DNA of 34,505 nucleotides from an uncultured Lachnospiraceae bacterium (GCA_910584915.1 CAJUDM010000036.1:1-34505); one strand, 5' to 3'; shown: positions 8,540-16,614, counted from the first letter of the stretch. Translations and numbers: made by a program. The notes: generated from the sequence alone by a model not told the origin.

Positions 8540-10204
8540 CTACGGCGCCGTACTCAGATAACTGCTGATACAGTACAGCGTCTGTCCGTTGTACTCCACT
8601 CTCGACCAGCCGTTGTCCGATATGCCGGTCCTGGTGATCCACTCCCCGTATTTCAGCGTGGTGGACACCGCCGCCTCCGGGTTCGTGACGCTGGGCAATG
8701 TGCGCAGGTTCACTTCGATCTTTGCCGTCACACTCTCGTTCACCGGCGTAAACTGAGTTTTTATGCCGTCGTCCGGCTGCGCCTGCGCATCCTGTGCGGG
8801 CTGCTGCGGCGTCACATAGGAAGTGTCCGTCGTCAGAAAGCTGGATACCGCGTACACCTTCTGCCCGTCGATCAAAAGCCTGGACCAGCCGCTGTCGCTG
8901 ACGCCCGTCCGCTGCGCCGTCGTCCCGTTTGCCAGGGTGCCGAGCACCACGCTGTCCGCCCCCTGTCCTGGACGGTCCCTCAGGTTCACCACATCCTTCG
9001 CTGTGACCGTCTCATTCACTTCCGCAAAATTCATCAGCGCTTCCACATCCGCCGCCACTTCCTCCGGCGCCTCACTGCTCTTAGCAGCCGCCGTCTCGTC
9101 ATAGCCGAAGTACGCCACATTCATATCCACACTTTTCGGTATGCCGGGAATGATGCCCCGGTTGGTGTACTGCCACATGGCGTGGCTTCTGCTGTACGAA
9201 GATTCTTCCGTCTGCGGAAAGGGCGCCTGCGGATACTGGGATACCCAGATCTTATATTTTGCGGAGATGGCGCTGACATCCCAGTCCCTGTCGCCCTCCA
9301 TCTCATTTTTTGCCGCGTAGAACATGGGGGTATAGCCCCGCTCCGAAATCCTCCCGAGAAACGCCAGCGCCGCATCGCTCCTCGCCGCCTTGTCCAGCCC
9401 GAACTGCCTGCTGCCTTCACTGCTGTACCCCTCACAATTGTAAGCCACCGGATAGGTGATCTGGTACTGGGAAATATAGTCAGCCGTCCAGTCCGCCTCC
9501 TCCTTCGCCTCCGCTTCGTTTACTGCGGTGGAAAAGAAGTACGCCCCTATCTTGATCCCGTTTTTTGTCGCCTCCTGCATATTGTACTTCGCCGTGGAGT
9601 CCTCACAGATCTCCCCGCCGCTCTGGGTTCTGTACCCTACCCGGATCATGGCAAACTGCACGCCGCTCGCCGCCACCTGCTGCCAGTCGATCACGCCTTG
9701 ATATCTGGCGACGTCGATACCGACGCTGACATTCTCGTTTTCCCCTTCGCCGGCCTGCACCTGTGACATATCCGTCTCGGCGCCCTCCTCCTCCGCAAGC
9801 TGTTCCTGGGGATCTTCCGCCTGCGCCTGCTCCATTTCATCAGGCTGATCCTCCTGCGTTTCTGACGGCGCTTCCTCCTGTCCGTTTTCCTGCGCTCCCT
9901 CCTCCGAAGATTTCTGTGCAGGCTCCTCGATCGGCTCAGCCTCCACCTCCTCCGTAAAGGCCGGCGCCTCCTTCTCCTCTGCACCCCTGCCGGAAAACAG
10001 CTTTACGCCCAGGAATATCAGCGCCGCCGCCAGTATCACGGAAGGAATCACAAACAAAAGCCGCCTGTCCGGGAGATACCGCTCTTCGCCATCCTCATCC
10101 TCTATTTCATCATCTTCTATTTCTTCCTCTTCCATCTCTTCGTCCCAGTCCAGGTCCGTCAATTCATCATCAGAAAAATCGTCCGGAAAATCTTTTAGTT
10201 TCAT
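8540..10204 (-). CDS. Membrane-anchored GH25 muramidase with two SH3 domains
   Basis: Predicted lysozyme-type wall hydrolase of about 554 residues. A very acidic cytoplasmic N-terminus (about 1-45), one membrane segment (LLFVIPSVILAAALIFLG), a long Glu/Gln-rich linker, then GH25 (about 160-350, starting SVGIDVARYQGVIDW). Two bacterial SH3 domains follow, each with a NLR word (VVNLRDRPG, VNLRTLPS) and a GWSR word. The usual catalytic D-x-E of GH25 reads N-C-E here (YPVAYNCEGY, about residues 256-258); the Glu is kept. The start at 10204 has GAGG 7 bases upstream. It is a likely operon partner of the amidase gene downstream. Confidence 0.9.
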   Translation of the reverse strand: MKLKDFPDDFSDDELTDLDWDEEMEEEEIEDDEIEDEDGEERYLPDRRLLFVIPSVILAAALIFLGVKLFSGRGAEEKEAPAFTEEVEAEPIEEPAQKSSEEGAQENGQEEAPSETQEDQPDEMEQAQAEDPQEQLAEEEGAETDMSQVQAGEGENENVSVGIDVARYQGVIDWQQVAASGVQFAMIRVGYRTQSGGEICEDSTAKYNMQEATKNGIKIGAYFFSTAVNEAEAKEEADWTADYISQYQITYPVAYNCEGYSSEGSRQFGLDKAARSDAALAFLGRISERGYTPMFYAAKNEMEGDRDWDVSAISAKYKIWVSQYPQAPFPQTEESSYSRSHAMWQYTNRGIIPGIPKSVDMNVAYFGYDETAAAKSSEAPEEVAADVEALMNFAEVNETVTAKDVVNLRDRPGQGADSVVLGTLANGTTAQRTGVSDSGWSRLLIDGQKVYAVSSFLTTDTSYVTPQQPAQDAQAQPDDGIKTQFTPVNESVTAKIEVNLRTLPSVTNPEAAVSTTLKYGEWITRTGISDNGWSRVEYNGQTLYCISSYLSTAP

Positions 10205-10358
10205 ATTGATACCTCGTGTCTGCTGATGCAGACAGATCATCCTGTGCCTTCTGTTACACCTTCCGATATTGTACCACAATTTCACGTTTTCGGGTAGCTT
10301 TTCCCACATAGTTTAAATTTGAAGTGTAACAGTGTTACCAGCCTTTTTGAATGGCAAA

Positions 10359-10378
10359 AGCAGGTCCGCGGACCTGCT
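10359..10378 (-). terminator. Terminator-like palindrome
   Basis: AGCAGGTCCGCGGACCTGCT is a perfect 20-bp palindrome. On the minus strand TTTT follows directly (last T of the palindrome plus three). It lies about 80 bp past the broken PIN toxin gene and upstream of the GH25 promoter region. No gene is seen in 10205-10459. Confidence 0.6.
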
Positions 10379-10459
10379 GCTTCTCTGTTATTGCTTATTC
10401 CCAAACAAACGCCTGATGACGTTTTTGACCTTATCCTTTTATCATATTTTTATGGACTA

Positions 10460-10727
10460 TTATAGCTGAGCCTGAAAAAGACTCACAAACTCATCCGGCT
10501 GAATAACTTTTACTCTTGATTCTATGAAATCACCCGGATTTCTTGTCACGATATAATCTGCTAATTCTTCTATCGCACATTCTTCCTGTAAACAATCCTC
10601 AAAATCTGAAAACTTAACATTATCTAACGCCGCCATTATCTTCTTCTCGTTTAAGTCTGAAATACGGAATATAGAACATAAATCTTTCAACAACGCACGC
10701 CTTATTTGTGTCAACCAAAATTACCAT
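10460..10727 (-). pseudogene. Broken PIN-domain toxin gene
   Basis: Remnant of a PIN-family ribonuclease toxin. An ATG at 10727, inside the 3' end of the upstream gene, reads MVILVDTN, the normal PIN start with its first catalytic Asp. Immediately after, the frame changes: the rest of the protein (LLKDLCSIFRISD through FSDFEDCLQ and DYIVTRNPGDF) lies in a different frame, open from 10714. Comparison with remembered family members of about 135 residues suggests about 50 codons are missing with a frame change. The last 84 codons look intact, so the loss is probably recent. Overlapping start and stop show it was once coupled to the upstream antitoxin-like gene. Confidence 0.75.
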
Positions 10728-10953
10728 ACTTCTCCTCTCTTGCCTCTGCCAGTTCCCGGTTCGCATCAAAGTCTTTCGGCAGCCGTCCTCTATACTTGAG
10801 TATGTCCTGATATGCCGCCATAGCCTGTTCTTTTTCCGTATCTTTTCTGGCTGTCATCTCTTCCAGATTCTGAAGGATATTGATTATATAAAACATATCA
10901 TCGTCAGGCATACGTTGAATCATTTCAACTGCCCTCTCCTTAATTCGTGTCAT
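10711..10953 (-). CDS. Antitoxin-like partner of the broken PIN toxin
   Basis: An 80-residue soluble, charged, mostly helical protein (MTRIKERAVEMIQRMPDDDM). Proteins of this size and pattern directly upstream of PIN toxins in Clostridia are usually annotated as antitoxins or left hypothetical. The ribosome site GGGAGGAG lies 7 bases before the ATG. The stop codon overlaps the start of the PIN remnant, a classic TA arrangement. With the toxin broken, this protein is an orphan. No DNA-binding fold could be named with certainty. Confidence 0.7.
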   Translation of the reverse strand: MTRIKERAVEMIQRMPDDDMFYIINILQNLEEMTARKDTEKEQAMAAYQDILKYRGRLPKDFDANRELAEAREEKYGNFG

Positions 10954-11041
10954 TCAATCACTCCTCCCTCTTTACTTCTATCATACTTTAGGCGATAACC
11001 CTTTTCAATAAATTTTTCTGAAATATTTCTACCCATTCCCT

Positions 11042-12868
11042 CTACGGCTCCGACACGCCCTGCTCCTCCGAAGCCTCCTGCGTCCTGGCAACCCGGGTAA
11101 CTTTCCCAAGCTTCGCCTTCACGATCCTCTCCGCGCCCTCGTCCGGCAGGTAATAGAGTTCCACCTGATCGCCTTCATTGAGCAGCACCGCCTCCAGATT
11201 CTCATCCGCCCGCAGCATAAAATACTTTTCGGAATCCAACTCGAGAAGTTGTATGAAATAACATGTGTTATTGTCTACGACCGCCGTCCGAATCTCTCCA
11301 GCCGTGCCTTCTATCTTCTCATACTCCTCTATGCCGGGCTCTTCCTCCGGGCTCTCCGCGGTATTCTCCGCCCCCGGTTTCCCGTTTTCCGCCGCCACGC
11401 CGTCCGGCGACGTATTTCCACCCGCGCCGTCCTGTATTCCGTTATCCTGTGTTCCGCCTCCCTGCGTTCCGTCATCCTCGATGACCTGATTGTCGATCAG
11501 CAGGCCATGATAATTCTGCTGGCACTGTCTGACGGAATTTCCTGTCGCCACGATCTGATACTGCTGTACATTGACCATCGCGTACATCTTCACCAGCCCC
11601 GCCGCATCCTTCAGCGCCATGAAATAGGTCGGCTGATCCGAGATATTTAAGAGCAGCGGGAATGTCGCATCGTAGCTGAACTGCTGTACCGCGCCCTCCG
11701 CCGAGGACATTGCCGAGTACTCCTCCGCCCCGGCGCAGGAATAATAGCGGGCGTCCTTGGTCCGCTGATTGACCAGAATAAAACCGATGTTGCCCCTGTC
11801 ACCGCTGATGGAAGTGATGCCTGTATAGAGGTACACATCGTCATTCATCGCGATATAGTTGTAGCCCGTCGTCGCCATGGTACAGTCGCTCTGGGTAAAG
11901 AGCGAGTTGAAAAAGCCGTTGTGGTATCTGCCGTAATAATTGTACTGGTTCACGACCAGCCCCGCGCTGTACACCCTGTCCACCCAGGTCGGCACATCCT
12001 CCACATCATGGTAGACGCTCTCGCCCGTCACCGCGTTTAAGAGCACCACGCCCTGCACATCGTCACCGTTAAACAGCCCGATCCGCTTTTTCACCACGGA
12101 AGCCACCCAGTAGGGCACGCCCTCCTCATCGATCTCGAAATTGACATTCTCAAAGATCGCCGTGGGATAGTTGAAGCGCAGATAACGGTAGAGATCCCTG
12201 TTGAAATACTCCGACGGGGAATACTTGATGCCCTCCTCGAGCCGCACCACATTGACATCCTGCGTCACCATGTCCACTATCATATAGGCGGGAATCCCCT
12301 CCGAGCGGTTGCTCCACCATTTAAAAAAGCTCTCATAGTGCAGATAAGTCACCCGCACCGGCCTCGCCTTATAATTGATCTGCGCCGAAGAGTCGCTGAC
12401 CACGAACTGGGACACCAGATCGGACAACTCTCCCAGCTTCCTGTTCGCCAGCGTATTGGCAGAAGCCTCATCCAACATCGGGATCTGGTCCATGGAGATC
12501 TCCGCCACATCCTCCGTAAAATCCCCTGTCGCGATCGGCATCAGCGAGGAATACGCCGAAGCCCGGAAGATCACCAGCCCGAACAGATAGCCCACCGCCG
12601 TCACAATAACGATCGCCACAAACACGATAAACGGCAGCTTCACCTGCTTCCAGCTGAACGTAATAAACTCCTTCACCGAGCGGGTTTTCGCCCCGCCCAG
12701 AAAGATCATACAGCCCGTGTACACCAGACACAGCAGCATGATAAAACCGTAAAAGTCCTCCGAATGGATGTTGATCGCCGGCAGGTTGATATAAAAATAG
12801 ATAAATCCAACCAATGCCGTCAGGATCAGACTGTAAAAGTTCTGTTTCAGTTTTCCTGTTTTTTCCAT
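11042..12868 (-). CDS. Large membrane-anchored protein, function unknown
   Basis: 608 residues. Three hydrophobic segments near the N-terminus (about 12-32, 38-58, 78-102) are followed by some 400 residues probably outside the cell, rich in Tyr and Asn (VVNQYNYYGRYHNGFF). A low-complexity Gly/Asp/Glu linker (about 475-525) precedes a small beta domain at the C-terminus (about 530-600), possibly OB-like. I remember similar proteins in Lachnospiraceae as uncharacterised or mis-annotated Tat-signal proteins. No enzyme motif was recognised. The start has GAGG at good spacing. It sits alone, with 88 bp to the DUF3368 gene upstream and the same direction. Confidence 0.75.
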   Translation of the reverse strand: MEKTGKLKQNFYSLILTALVGFIYFYINLPAINIHSEDFYGFIMLLCLVYTGCMIFLGGAKTRSVKEFITFSWKQVKLPFIVFVAIVIVTAVGYLFGLVIFRASAYSSLMPIATGDFTEDVAEISMDQIPMLDEASANTLANRKLGELSDLVSQFVVSDSSAQINYKARPVRVTYLHYESFFKWWSNRSEGIPAYMIVDMVTQDVNVVRLEEGIKYSPSEYFNRDLYRYLRFNYPTAIFENVNFEIDEEGVPYWVASVVKKRIGLFNGDDVQGVVLLNAVTGESVYHDVEDVPTWVDRVYSAGLVVNQYNYYGRYHNGFFNSLFTQSDCTMATTGYNYIAMNDDVYLYTGITSISGDRGNIGFILVNQRTKDARYYSCAGAEEYSAMSSAEGAVQQFSYDATFPLLLNISDQPTYFMALKDAAGLVKMYAMVNVQQYQIVATGNSVRQCQQNYHGLLIDNQVIEDDGTQGGGTQDNGIQDGAGGNTSPDGVAAENGKPGAENTAESPEEEPGIEEYEKIEGTAGEIRTAVVDNNTCYFIQLLELDSEKYFMLRADENLEAVLLNEGDQVELYYLPDEGAERIVKAKLGKVTRVARTQEASEEQGVSEP

Positions 12869-12922
12869 GATATTCCTCTTTTCTGCACCTATTTTCTACC
12901 TTCGGCTTTGCAGAGCCGCCTG

Positions 12923-12940
12923 TATTTTACCTCTCTGCCT
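12923..12940. repeat. 18-bp direct repeat, left copy
   Basis: TATTTTACCTCTCTGCCT is identical to 13783-13800. The two copies bracket the UPF0175/DUF3368 pair. This copy is intergenic; the other lies inside the coding region of the 111-residue protein. Confidence 0.85.
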
Positions 12941-12956
12941 TCTCTTTATCAAAAAC

Positions 12957-13442
12957 TCACTTTTCACCCGCCTGTTCCATTACAGCATTCTCCAGTTCTG
13001 AACCTATATAAAAACCATGTTGCTTCATTTTACAAAGCAGAGGATAAATTTCTTCTACAATCCCTTTCTTCTTTGCCTTTATAAGAATACCTAATGTACC
13101 GGTAACTGTAAGCCCCAGATATTTCGCTGTCTTTTTCGCCGCATTGTCATCAATGATAACCAGATCTGCTTTCTTTTCCTGTGCCAGTATCATAACCTCT
13201 ACTTCACCATCATGGAGCTTTGCCTTATACATTTTCTTCTCTGTATCATCCCGGATCTTTTCCACATGTATCCATTCTCCGACAGTTTTGATCTGCATAC
13301 ATGCGGAATCTTCCACTGCCGTAACTTCCTGATATACAGCAGTCGGTATATAAATATTACCGTACAACTCCCACAGGATATCCAACTGTCCGATTCCGCA
13401 AAGTACAATGAGAGGCGTGGAATTCACAATCACTCTATGCAT
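12957..13442 (-). CDS. DUF3368 family PIN-like toxin
   Basis: 161-residue protein of the DUF3368 branch of PIN-domain proteins, predicted RNA-cleaving toxins. The N-terminal word VIVNSTPLIVL has Asn where many PIN proteins have the first catalytic Asp; several DUF3368 members share this. Later acidic positions are present (AVYQEV, HDGEVEVM, LVIIDDNAAKKTAK), followed by the family words TGTLGILIKAK and HGFYIGSEL. GGAGG lies 9 bases before the ATG. Its start overlaps the end of the UPF0175 gene by 8 bp, so the two are co-translated. Confidence 0.85.
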   Translation of the reverse strand: MHRVIVNSTPLIVLCGIGQLDILWELYGNIYIPTAVYQEVTAVEDSACMQIKTVGEWIHVEKIRDDTEKKMYKAKLHDGEVEVMILAQEKKADLVIIDDNAAKKTAKYLGLTVTGTLGILIKAKKKGIVEEIYPLLCKMKQHGFYIGSELENAVMEQAGEK

Positions 13443-13689
13443 GATTCACTTCCTCCAGAAATTCTTCTCTGTCGTCAAAATGAAAAATAGAAACCTGATT
13501 TCTCCCAAGATATTTTATAAACTCCTCCTCTGTCATGCCGGCAATCTGGGCACAATACCCTATGGATACACCGCTCTGCGTATAATATCCAAGTGCCACA
13601 GCGCATCTGGCAAACCGGTTTGCCTCCTCCTGACTCATTTTAGTATCATATAAAACTTCATTTGGTATATCGATCGCTATCTGGCACAT
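13435..13689 (-). CDS. UPF0175 family antitoxin-like protein
   Basis: 84 residues from MCQIAIDIPNEV. UPF0175 proteins are usually found directly upstream of DUF3368 PIN proteins and are considered their antitoxins. The family's central helix is visible (EANRFARCAVALGYYTQSG), followed by the helix-turn-helix-like YCAQIAGMTEEEFIKYLG. The start at 13689 is preferred over an earlier in-frame codon because GGAGGAG sits just upstream. The stop codon lies within the toxin start region. Confidence 0.85.
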   Translation of the reverse strand: MCQIAIDIPNEVLYDTKMSQEEANRFARCAVALGYYTQSGVSIGYCAQIAGMTEEEFIKYLGRNQVSIFHFDDREEFLEEVNHA

Positions 13690-13737
13690 CCTGTCTCCTC
13701 CTACAAAATTATTTACTGTCTGCAATTTTCTTCCATC

Positions 13738-14073
13738 CTATCCTCTTTCATCCCACAAAGATTTTTCTCTAAGCATTTCAGATATTTTACCTCTCTGCCT
13801 CTCCGAATCTGTCATAATTCGCCGTTTGGCGCCGCCCGCCATAAAGGTCAGCGCCGGCGCACTGAGCACAACGCCGCAGCACCCCTTTGTCGTCACAGTC
13901 ATCGTCTCCACTTTCACCTCGCTGATATCCGCCAGCGGAATATAGGTTCCGTCCGCATAATAGAGGGCTTTTTCGCTGATACGGTACTGACCGATCCGCT
14001 TTGCCGCTTTCCTGTCCTGTTTTGCATCCGGAATCTCTCTACAGCCCGTCACCGGACTATATTTCTCAAACAT
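13738..14073 (-). CDS. Hypothetical protein, possible PH-like domain
   Basis: 111 residues, not recognised by function. The middle (RISEKALYYADGTYIPLADI, then VKVETMTVTTKGCCGVV) has alternating hydrophobic strands like bacterial PH-like domains; the C-terminus is basic and helical. Start ATG 14073 has GAAGGG upstream. A near-consensus promoter (14144-14172) drives it, so the gene is probably expressed. One copy of the 18-bp direct repeat lies within the codons for RQRGKI. Confidence 0.65.
   Translation of the reverse strand: MFEKYSPVTGCREIPDAKQDRKAAKRIGQYRISEKALYYADGTYIPLADISEVKVETMTVTTKGCCGVVLSAPALTFMAGGAKRRIMTDSERQRGKISEMLREKSLWDERG
13783..13800. repeat. 18-bp direct repeat, right copy
   Basis: Identical to 12923-12940 and placed inside the 111-residue protein gene. 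Since this copy is part of a reading frame, it is probably the older one. Confidence 0.85.
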
Positions 14074-14143
14074 TTTGTTTTCATCCCTTCTCACGATAAC
14101 CTGTACTGCCAGAAAATCTGACGGTATATGATATTATAACCAC

Positions 14144-14172
14144 ATTATAGTATAGATGCATACAAAACTCAA
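14144..14172 (-). promoter_or_regulatory. Sigma-A type promoter for the 111-residue protein
   Basis: On the minus strand TTGAGT (14172-14167), a 17-base spacer, and TATAAT (14149-14144). The transcript would start about 65 bases before the ATG at 14073. Confidence 0.8.
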
Positions 14173-14374
14173 TAAAACTTATTCTGTCACTACAGAAAAC
14201 TCACCGACACCCCCGCAAAAGATCCATAACTGCCGGATGAAACCGGATCAGACTCCATTCTTAACCTCCCGTTTCAACCTGTCAGTATATCTCAGCACAT
14301 CTTTCAGCAAACGCTAAAACAGCCATAACACGCATAATCCATATTGTGAACGAAGAAATTATTTTTGCATAAGG

Positions 14375-14407
14375 CAAAGACGGCAGAAGGAAACTCTGCC
14401 GCCTTTG
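14375..14407. other. Stem-loop, 13-bp arms with one mismatch
   Basis: Arms 14375-14387 and 14395-14407 pair with one mismatch around a 7-base loop. It lies in the about 400-bp space between the divergent 111-residue protein and MarR genes, just upstream of the MarR control region. No T run follows closely on either strand. Apart from this, the promoter at 14144 and the palindrome at 14466, nothing is seen in 14173-14490. Confidence 0.6.
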
Positions 14408-14465
14408 TAGTCTAATACCAACTTGCGTTATTGACAAACAGCATAAGATTTGCTGCACTGACAAT

Positions 14466-14481
14466 AGTCAATAAATTGACT
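14466..14481. promoter_or_regulatory. Candidate MarR operator
   Basis: AGTCAATAAATTGACT is a perfect 7-2-7 palindrome directly upstream of the MarR-type gene. A third half-site, ATTGACT, occurs at 14490-14496. MarR proteins bind such palindromes and usually repress their own operon. Confidence 0.65.
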
Positions 14482-14490
14482 GTACTGTAA

Positions 14491-14979
14491 TTGACTTTTA
14501 AGGGGGTGGCTGATATAACAAAGGAAACCAGGAAAAACGCATATCTGTATTGTAATTTTCGGGATGAGCAGCTTGCATTGTATGATGAGTACGCGAAACG
14601 CCACGGAATGCTGATGAAAACACTGTTAGTAGTCAATGTTTTATTTTATGACGATTTCTATGGCAAAGGCGGCGTAACCCAGACAGAGATTTGTCAGCGC
14701 ACCTTTCAGTCTAAACAAACGGTCAATCTGATCATACGAAATCTCTTAAGCGAAGCATATGTAACAGTTGAAGAACGAAAAGAAAATAAACGGGAGAAAT
14801 TAGTGCGGATAACCGAAACGGGCAAGGCTTACTGTGAAAAAGTTGTCCGCCACATCACATGGGCAGAAGATACGGCAATGTCTATGTTTACAGAAGAAGA
14901 GCAAAAACAGTTGATTGCTCTTTCACGGACCTTTACAAAAAACTTGACAGAGCTGATCAATCAGGAGACGGAGGATTAA
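14491..14979 (+). CDS. MarR family transcriptional regulator
   Basis: Winged-helix regulator, up to 162 residues. The domain runs from about YLYCNFRDEQLALYDEY, through the recognition region (GGVTQTEICQRTFQSKQTVN) and the wing (VTVEERKENKREKLVRIT), to a C-terminal dimer helix. The true start is unclear. TTG at 14491 has no ribosome site and lies in an operator half-site; GTG at 14506 touches the Shine-Dalgarno sequence. AAGGGGGTGG (14500-14509) is well placed for an in-frame ATA at 14515, which would fit the usual family N-terminus. It probably controls the nitroreductase and possibly mutM downstream, in the same direction. Confidence 0.88.
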   Translation: MTFKGVADITKETRKNAYLYCNFRDEQLALYDEYAKRHGMLMKTLLVVNVLFYDDFYGKGGVTQTEICQRTFQSKQTVNLIIRNLLSEAYVTVEERKENKREKLVRITETGKAYCEKVVRHITWAEDTAMSMFTEEEQKQLIALSRTFTKNLTELINQETED

Positions 14980-14980
14980 A

Positions 14981-15105
14981 GGTTGAAAAATCAGCTTGAT
15001 AGCTGATTTTATCAACCAGGAATTTGTGCCGAAGCGTCACAAATTCCATTGATCGCAGAGCAGAATCTGAAATTCTGCTCGCGTCCTCAGCGTAAAACGC
15101 TTCGG
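14981..15105 (+). other. Highly structured intergenic RNA, possible pseudoknot
   Basis: Starts directly after the MarR stop codon and ends three bases before the Shine-Dalgarno of the nitroreductase gene. Stem A (14981-15017): 16 bp with one bulge, TGAT loop. Stem B (15019-15047): 10 perfect bp closing a 9-base loop, CCGAAGCGT. Stem C (15058-15080): 9 perfect bp, CTGAA loop. The loop of stem B is perfectly complementary to ACGCTTCGG at 15097-15105, so a 9-bp pseudoknot or alternative pairing is possible next to the ribosome site. No known riboswitch class was recognised. It could be a cis-regulatory leader or a dispersed palindromic repeat. Confidence 0.65.
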
Positions 15106-15118
15106 AATGGAGGAAAAC

Positions 15119-15745
15119 ATGGAACTTTACGAAGCAATTAACAAGAGGAAAGCGACAAGAGAATTTTTAGACACAGAAGTTGATTTTGATGCCATTAAAA
15201 GAATTCTGGAAGCAGGAAACAAGGCTCCCACCTGGGATCATAACCGTAATTGGCAGTATATCGTTATGAGAACCGATGAAGAAAAGGAATATGCCTTTTC
15301 CGAAGCCAAAGCGATTGCAGATAAATTCGATGCCGACAGGTATCTGAATATGCCCAGGCCTTACCCAATTACATTGGGGCAGAAAATGTACGGTTATGCT
15401 ATGCCTAAACAATATACCATGCTGAAAGACGCACCATATGTCATTATTCCTTTGTTTAAATCAAAAGAATTGAACGGCGAGTATGTATCCAAATTGAATC
15501 CTTTCGCTACTATTTGGTGTGTAATAGAAAATATCTTTTTGGCGGCAACGGCAGAAGGCCTATCCTGCTCCATGCGCATACCGCTGAATAAAGAACACGA
15601 TATTGTCAAGAAAAAACTGAAAGTGCCGCCGACCTATATGATACCCGTATTTATCGGTATTGGCTATGCAAATCCCGAAGAATCGCAATTAGAGCAATAT
15701 AACCCCGATATAGACAAACAAATCCGCTTTGGGAGATGGAAATGA
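15119..15745 (+). CDS. Nitroreductase family protein
   Basis: Predicted FMN-dependent NAD(P)H oxidoreductase of about 208 residues, normal length. The N-terminal MELYEAINKRKATREFLD carries the Arg-rich FMN phosphate-binding pattern of the family; AGNKAPTWDHNRNWQYIV follows, and the C-terminal half has ENIFLAATAEGLSCSMRIP and VFIGIGYA. The substrate cannot be told; these enzymes reduce nitro compounds, quinones or flavins. GGAGG lies 5 bases before ATG 15119; an in-frame ATG at 15107 has no site. The long folded leader upstream separates it from the MarR gene. The end overlaps the extended frame of mutM but not its chosen start. Confidence 0.9.
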   Translation: MELYEAINKRKATREFLDTEVDFDAIKRILEAGNKAPTWDHNRNWQYIVMRTDEEKEYAFSEAKAIADKFDADRYLNMPRPYPITLGQKMYGYAMPKQYTMLKDAPYVIIPLFKSKELNGEYVSKLNPFATIWCVIENIFLAATAEGLSCSMRIPLNKEHDIVKKKLKVPPTYMIPVFIGIGYANPEESQLEQYNPDIDKQIRFGRWK

Positions 15746-15789
15746 TTATAGTGAAATCAAAAAGTCAGCACGAAAAGGTGGTGGGAATA

Positions 15790-16614
15790 ATGCCTGAATT
15801 ACCTGAAATAGAAACAATCAAAAGTGTAGTTGAGCCGCAGATACGGGGGCTTACGATTGAAAATGTGCTTGTCAACCGCCCAGAGGTCATTGCATATCCG
15901 ACAGCAGATGAATTTCGTGAAGATGTGACAGGACAGACAATCGGTTCTATGGCGCGCAGAGGGAAATTTCTGATTATCCATTTGGGCAATCAAAACAAGA
16001 TAATTCTGCACTTGCGAATGACGGGGTGTTTACTTGTTACCCCGTCCGATCATCAACCGGAAAAACATACACATGTCATTATGCAATTGAGCAATGGAAT
16101 GGAACTGCGTTTTTCTGATACCCGCCGTTTCGGGCGGTTTTGGCTGATACGAAATAATGAAAAAGATACATACAGCGGTATTGAAAAGTTGGGATTAGAG
16201 CCACTGTCTGCCGAGTGCAACGCCGAATATCTGCAATCCCGATTACAGAAACGAAAAAAAGCAATCAAAGAGTGTCTGCTCGATCAAAGTGTGATTGCCG
16301 GAATAGGCAATATCTATTCCGATGAAATCCTGTATCGTGCAAGGATCAATCCCTCTGCCCCCGCAAACGGCCTGAGCATCAGCGAATGGGAACGCCTTTC
16401 CTGTGAGATTGCCGACTCCCTGCGTTACTTCCTTGATAAAAACAGTATCTCCCAAGAGGATTATTTGAAAACAAAGGGTCAGGACTACCGCAATACTCCA
16501 TTTTTGCAAGTGTACGGTCACGCCGGAGAGCCTTGCCCGCATTGCGGAAATACATTGTGCCGTACCGTTATCGGCGGCAGGAGCAGCGTGTATTGCCCGG
16601 CTTGTCAGAAATAA
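15790..16614 (+). CDS. mutM: Formamidopyrimidine-DNA glycosylase
   Basis: Base-excision repair enzyme that removes oxidised purines such as 8-oxoguanine and nicks the strand. About 274 residues, normal length. It begins MPELPEIETI: Pro2 is the nucleophile and Glu3 the catalytic acid, which fixes the start at 15790. Also visible are MARRGKFLI with the conserved Lys, the helix-two-turn-helix region (LLDQSVIAGIGNIYSDEIL), and the C-terminal zinc finger CPHCGNTLC...YCPACQK. It follows the nitroreductase gene by 44 bp. Its presence beside a MarR-controlled oxidoreductase suggests an oxidative or nitrosative stress unit. Confidence 0.96.
   Translation: MPELPEIETIKSVVEPQIRGLTIENVLVNRPEVIAYPTADEFREDVTGQTIGSMARRGKFLIIHLGNQNKIILHLRMTGCLLVTPSDHQPEKHTHVIMQLSNGMELRFSDTRRFGRFWLIRNNEKDTYSGIEKLGLEPLSAECNAEYLQSRLQKRKKAIKECLLDQSVIAGIGNIYSDEILYRARINPSAPANGLSISEWERLSCEIADSLRYFLDKNSISQEDYLKTKGQDYRNTPFLQVYGHAGEPCPHCGNTLCRTVIGGRSSVYCPACQK

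Noticed and set aside
8234..9766. Plus-strand open frame of 510 codons
   Set aside because: Antisense shadow of the GH25 and amidase genes: the opposite frames hold clear catalytic domains and this one has no recognisable domain or start site.
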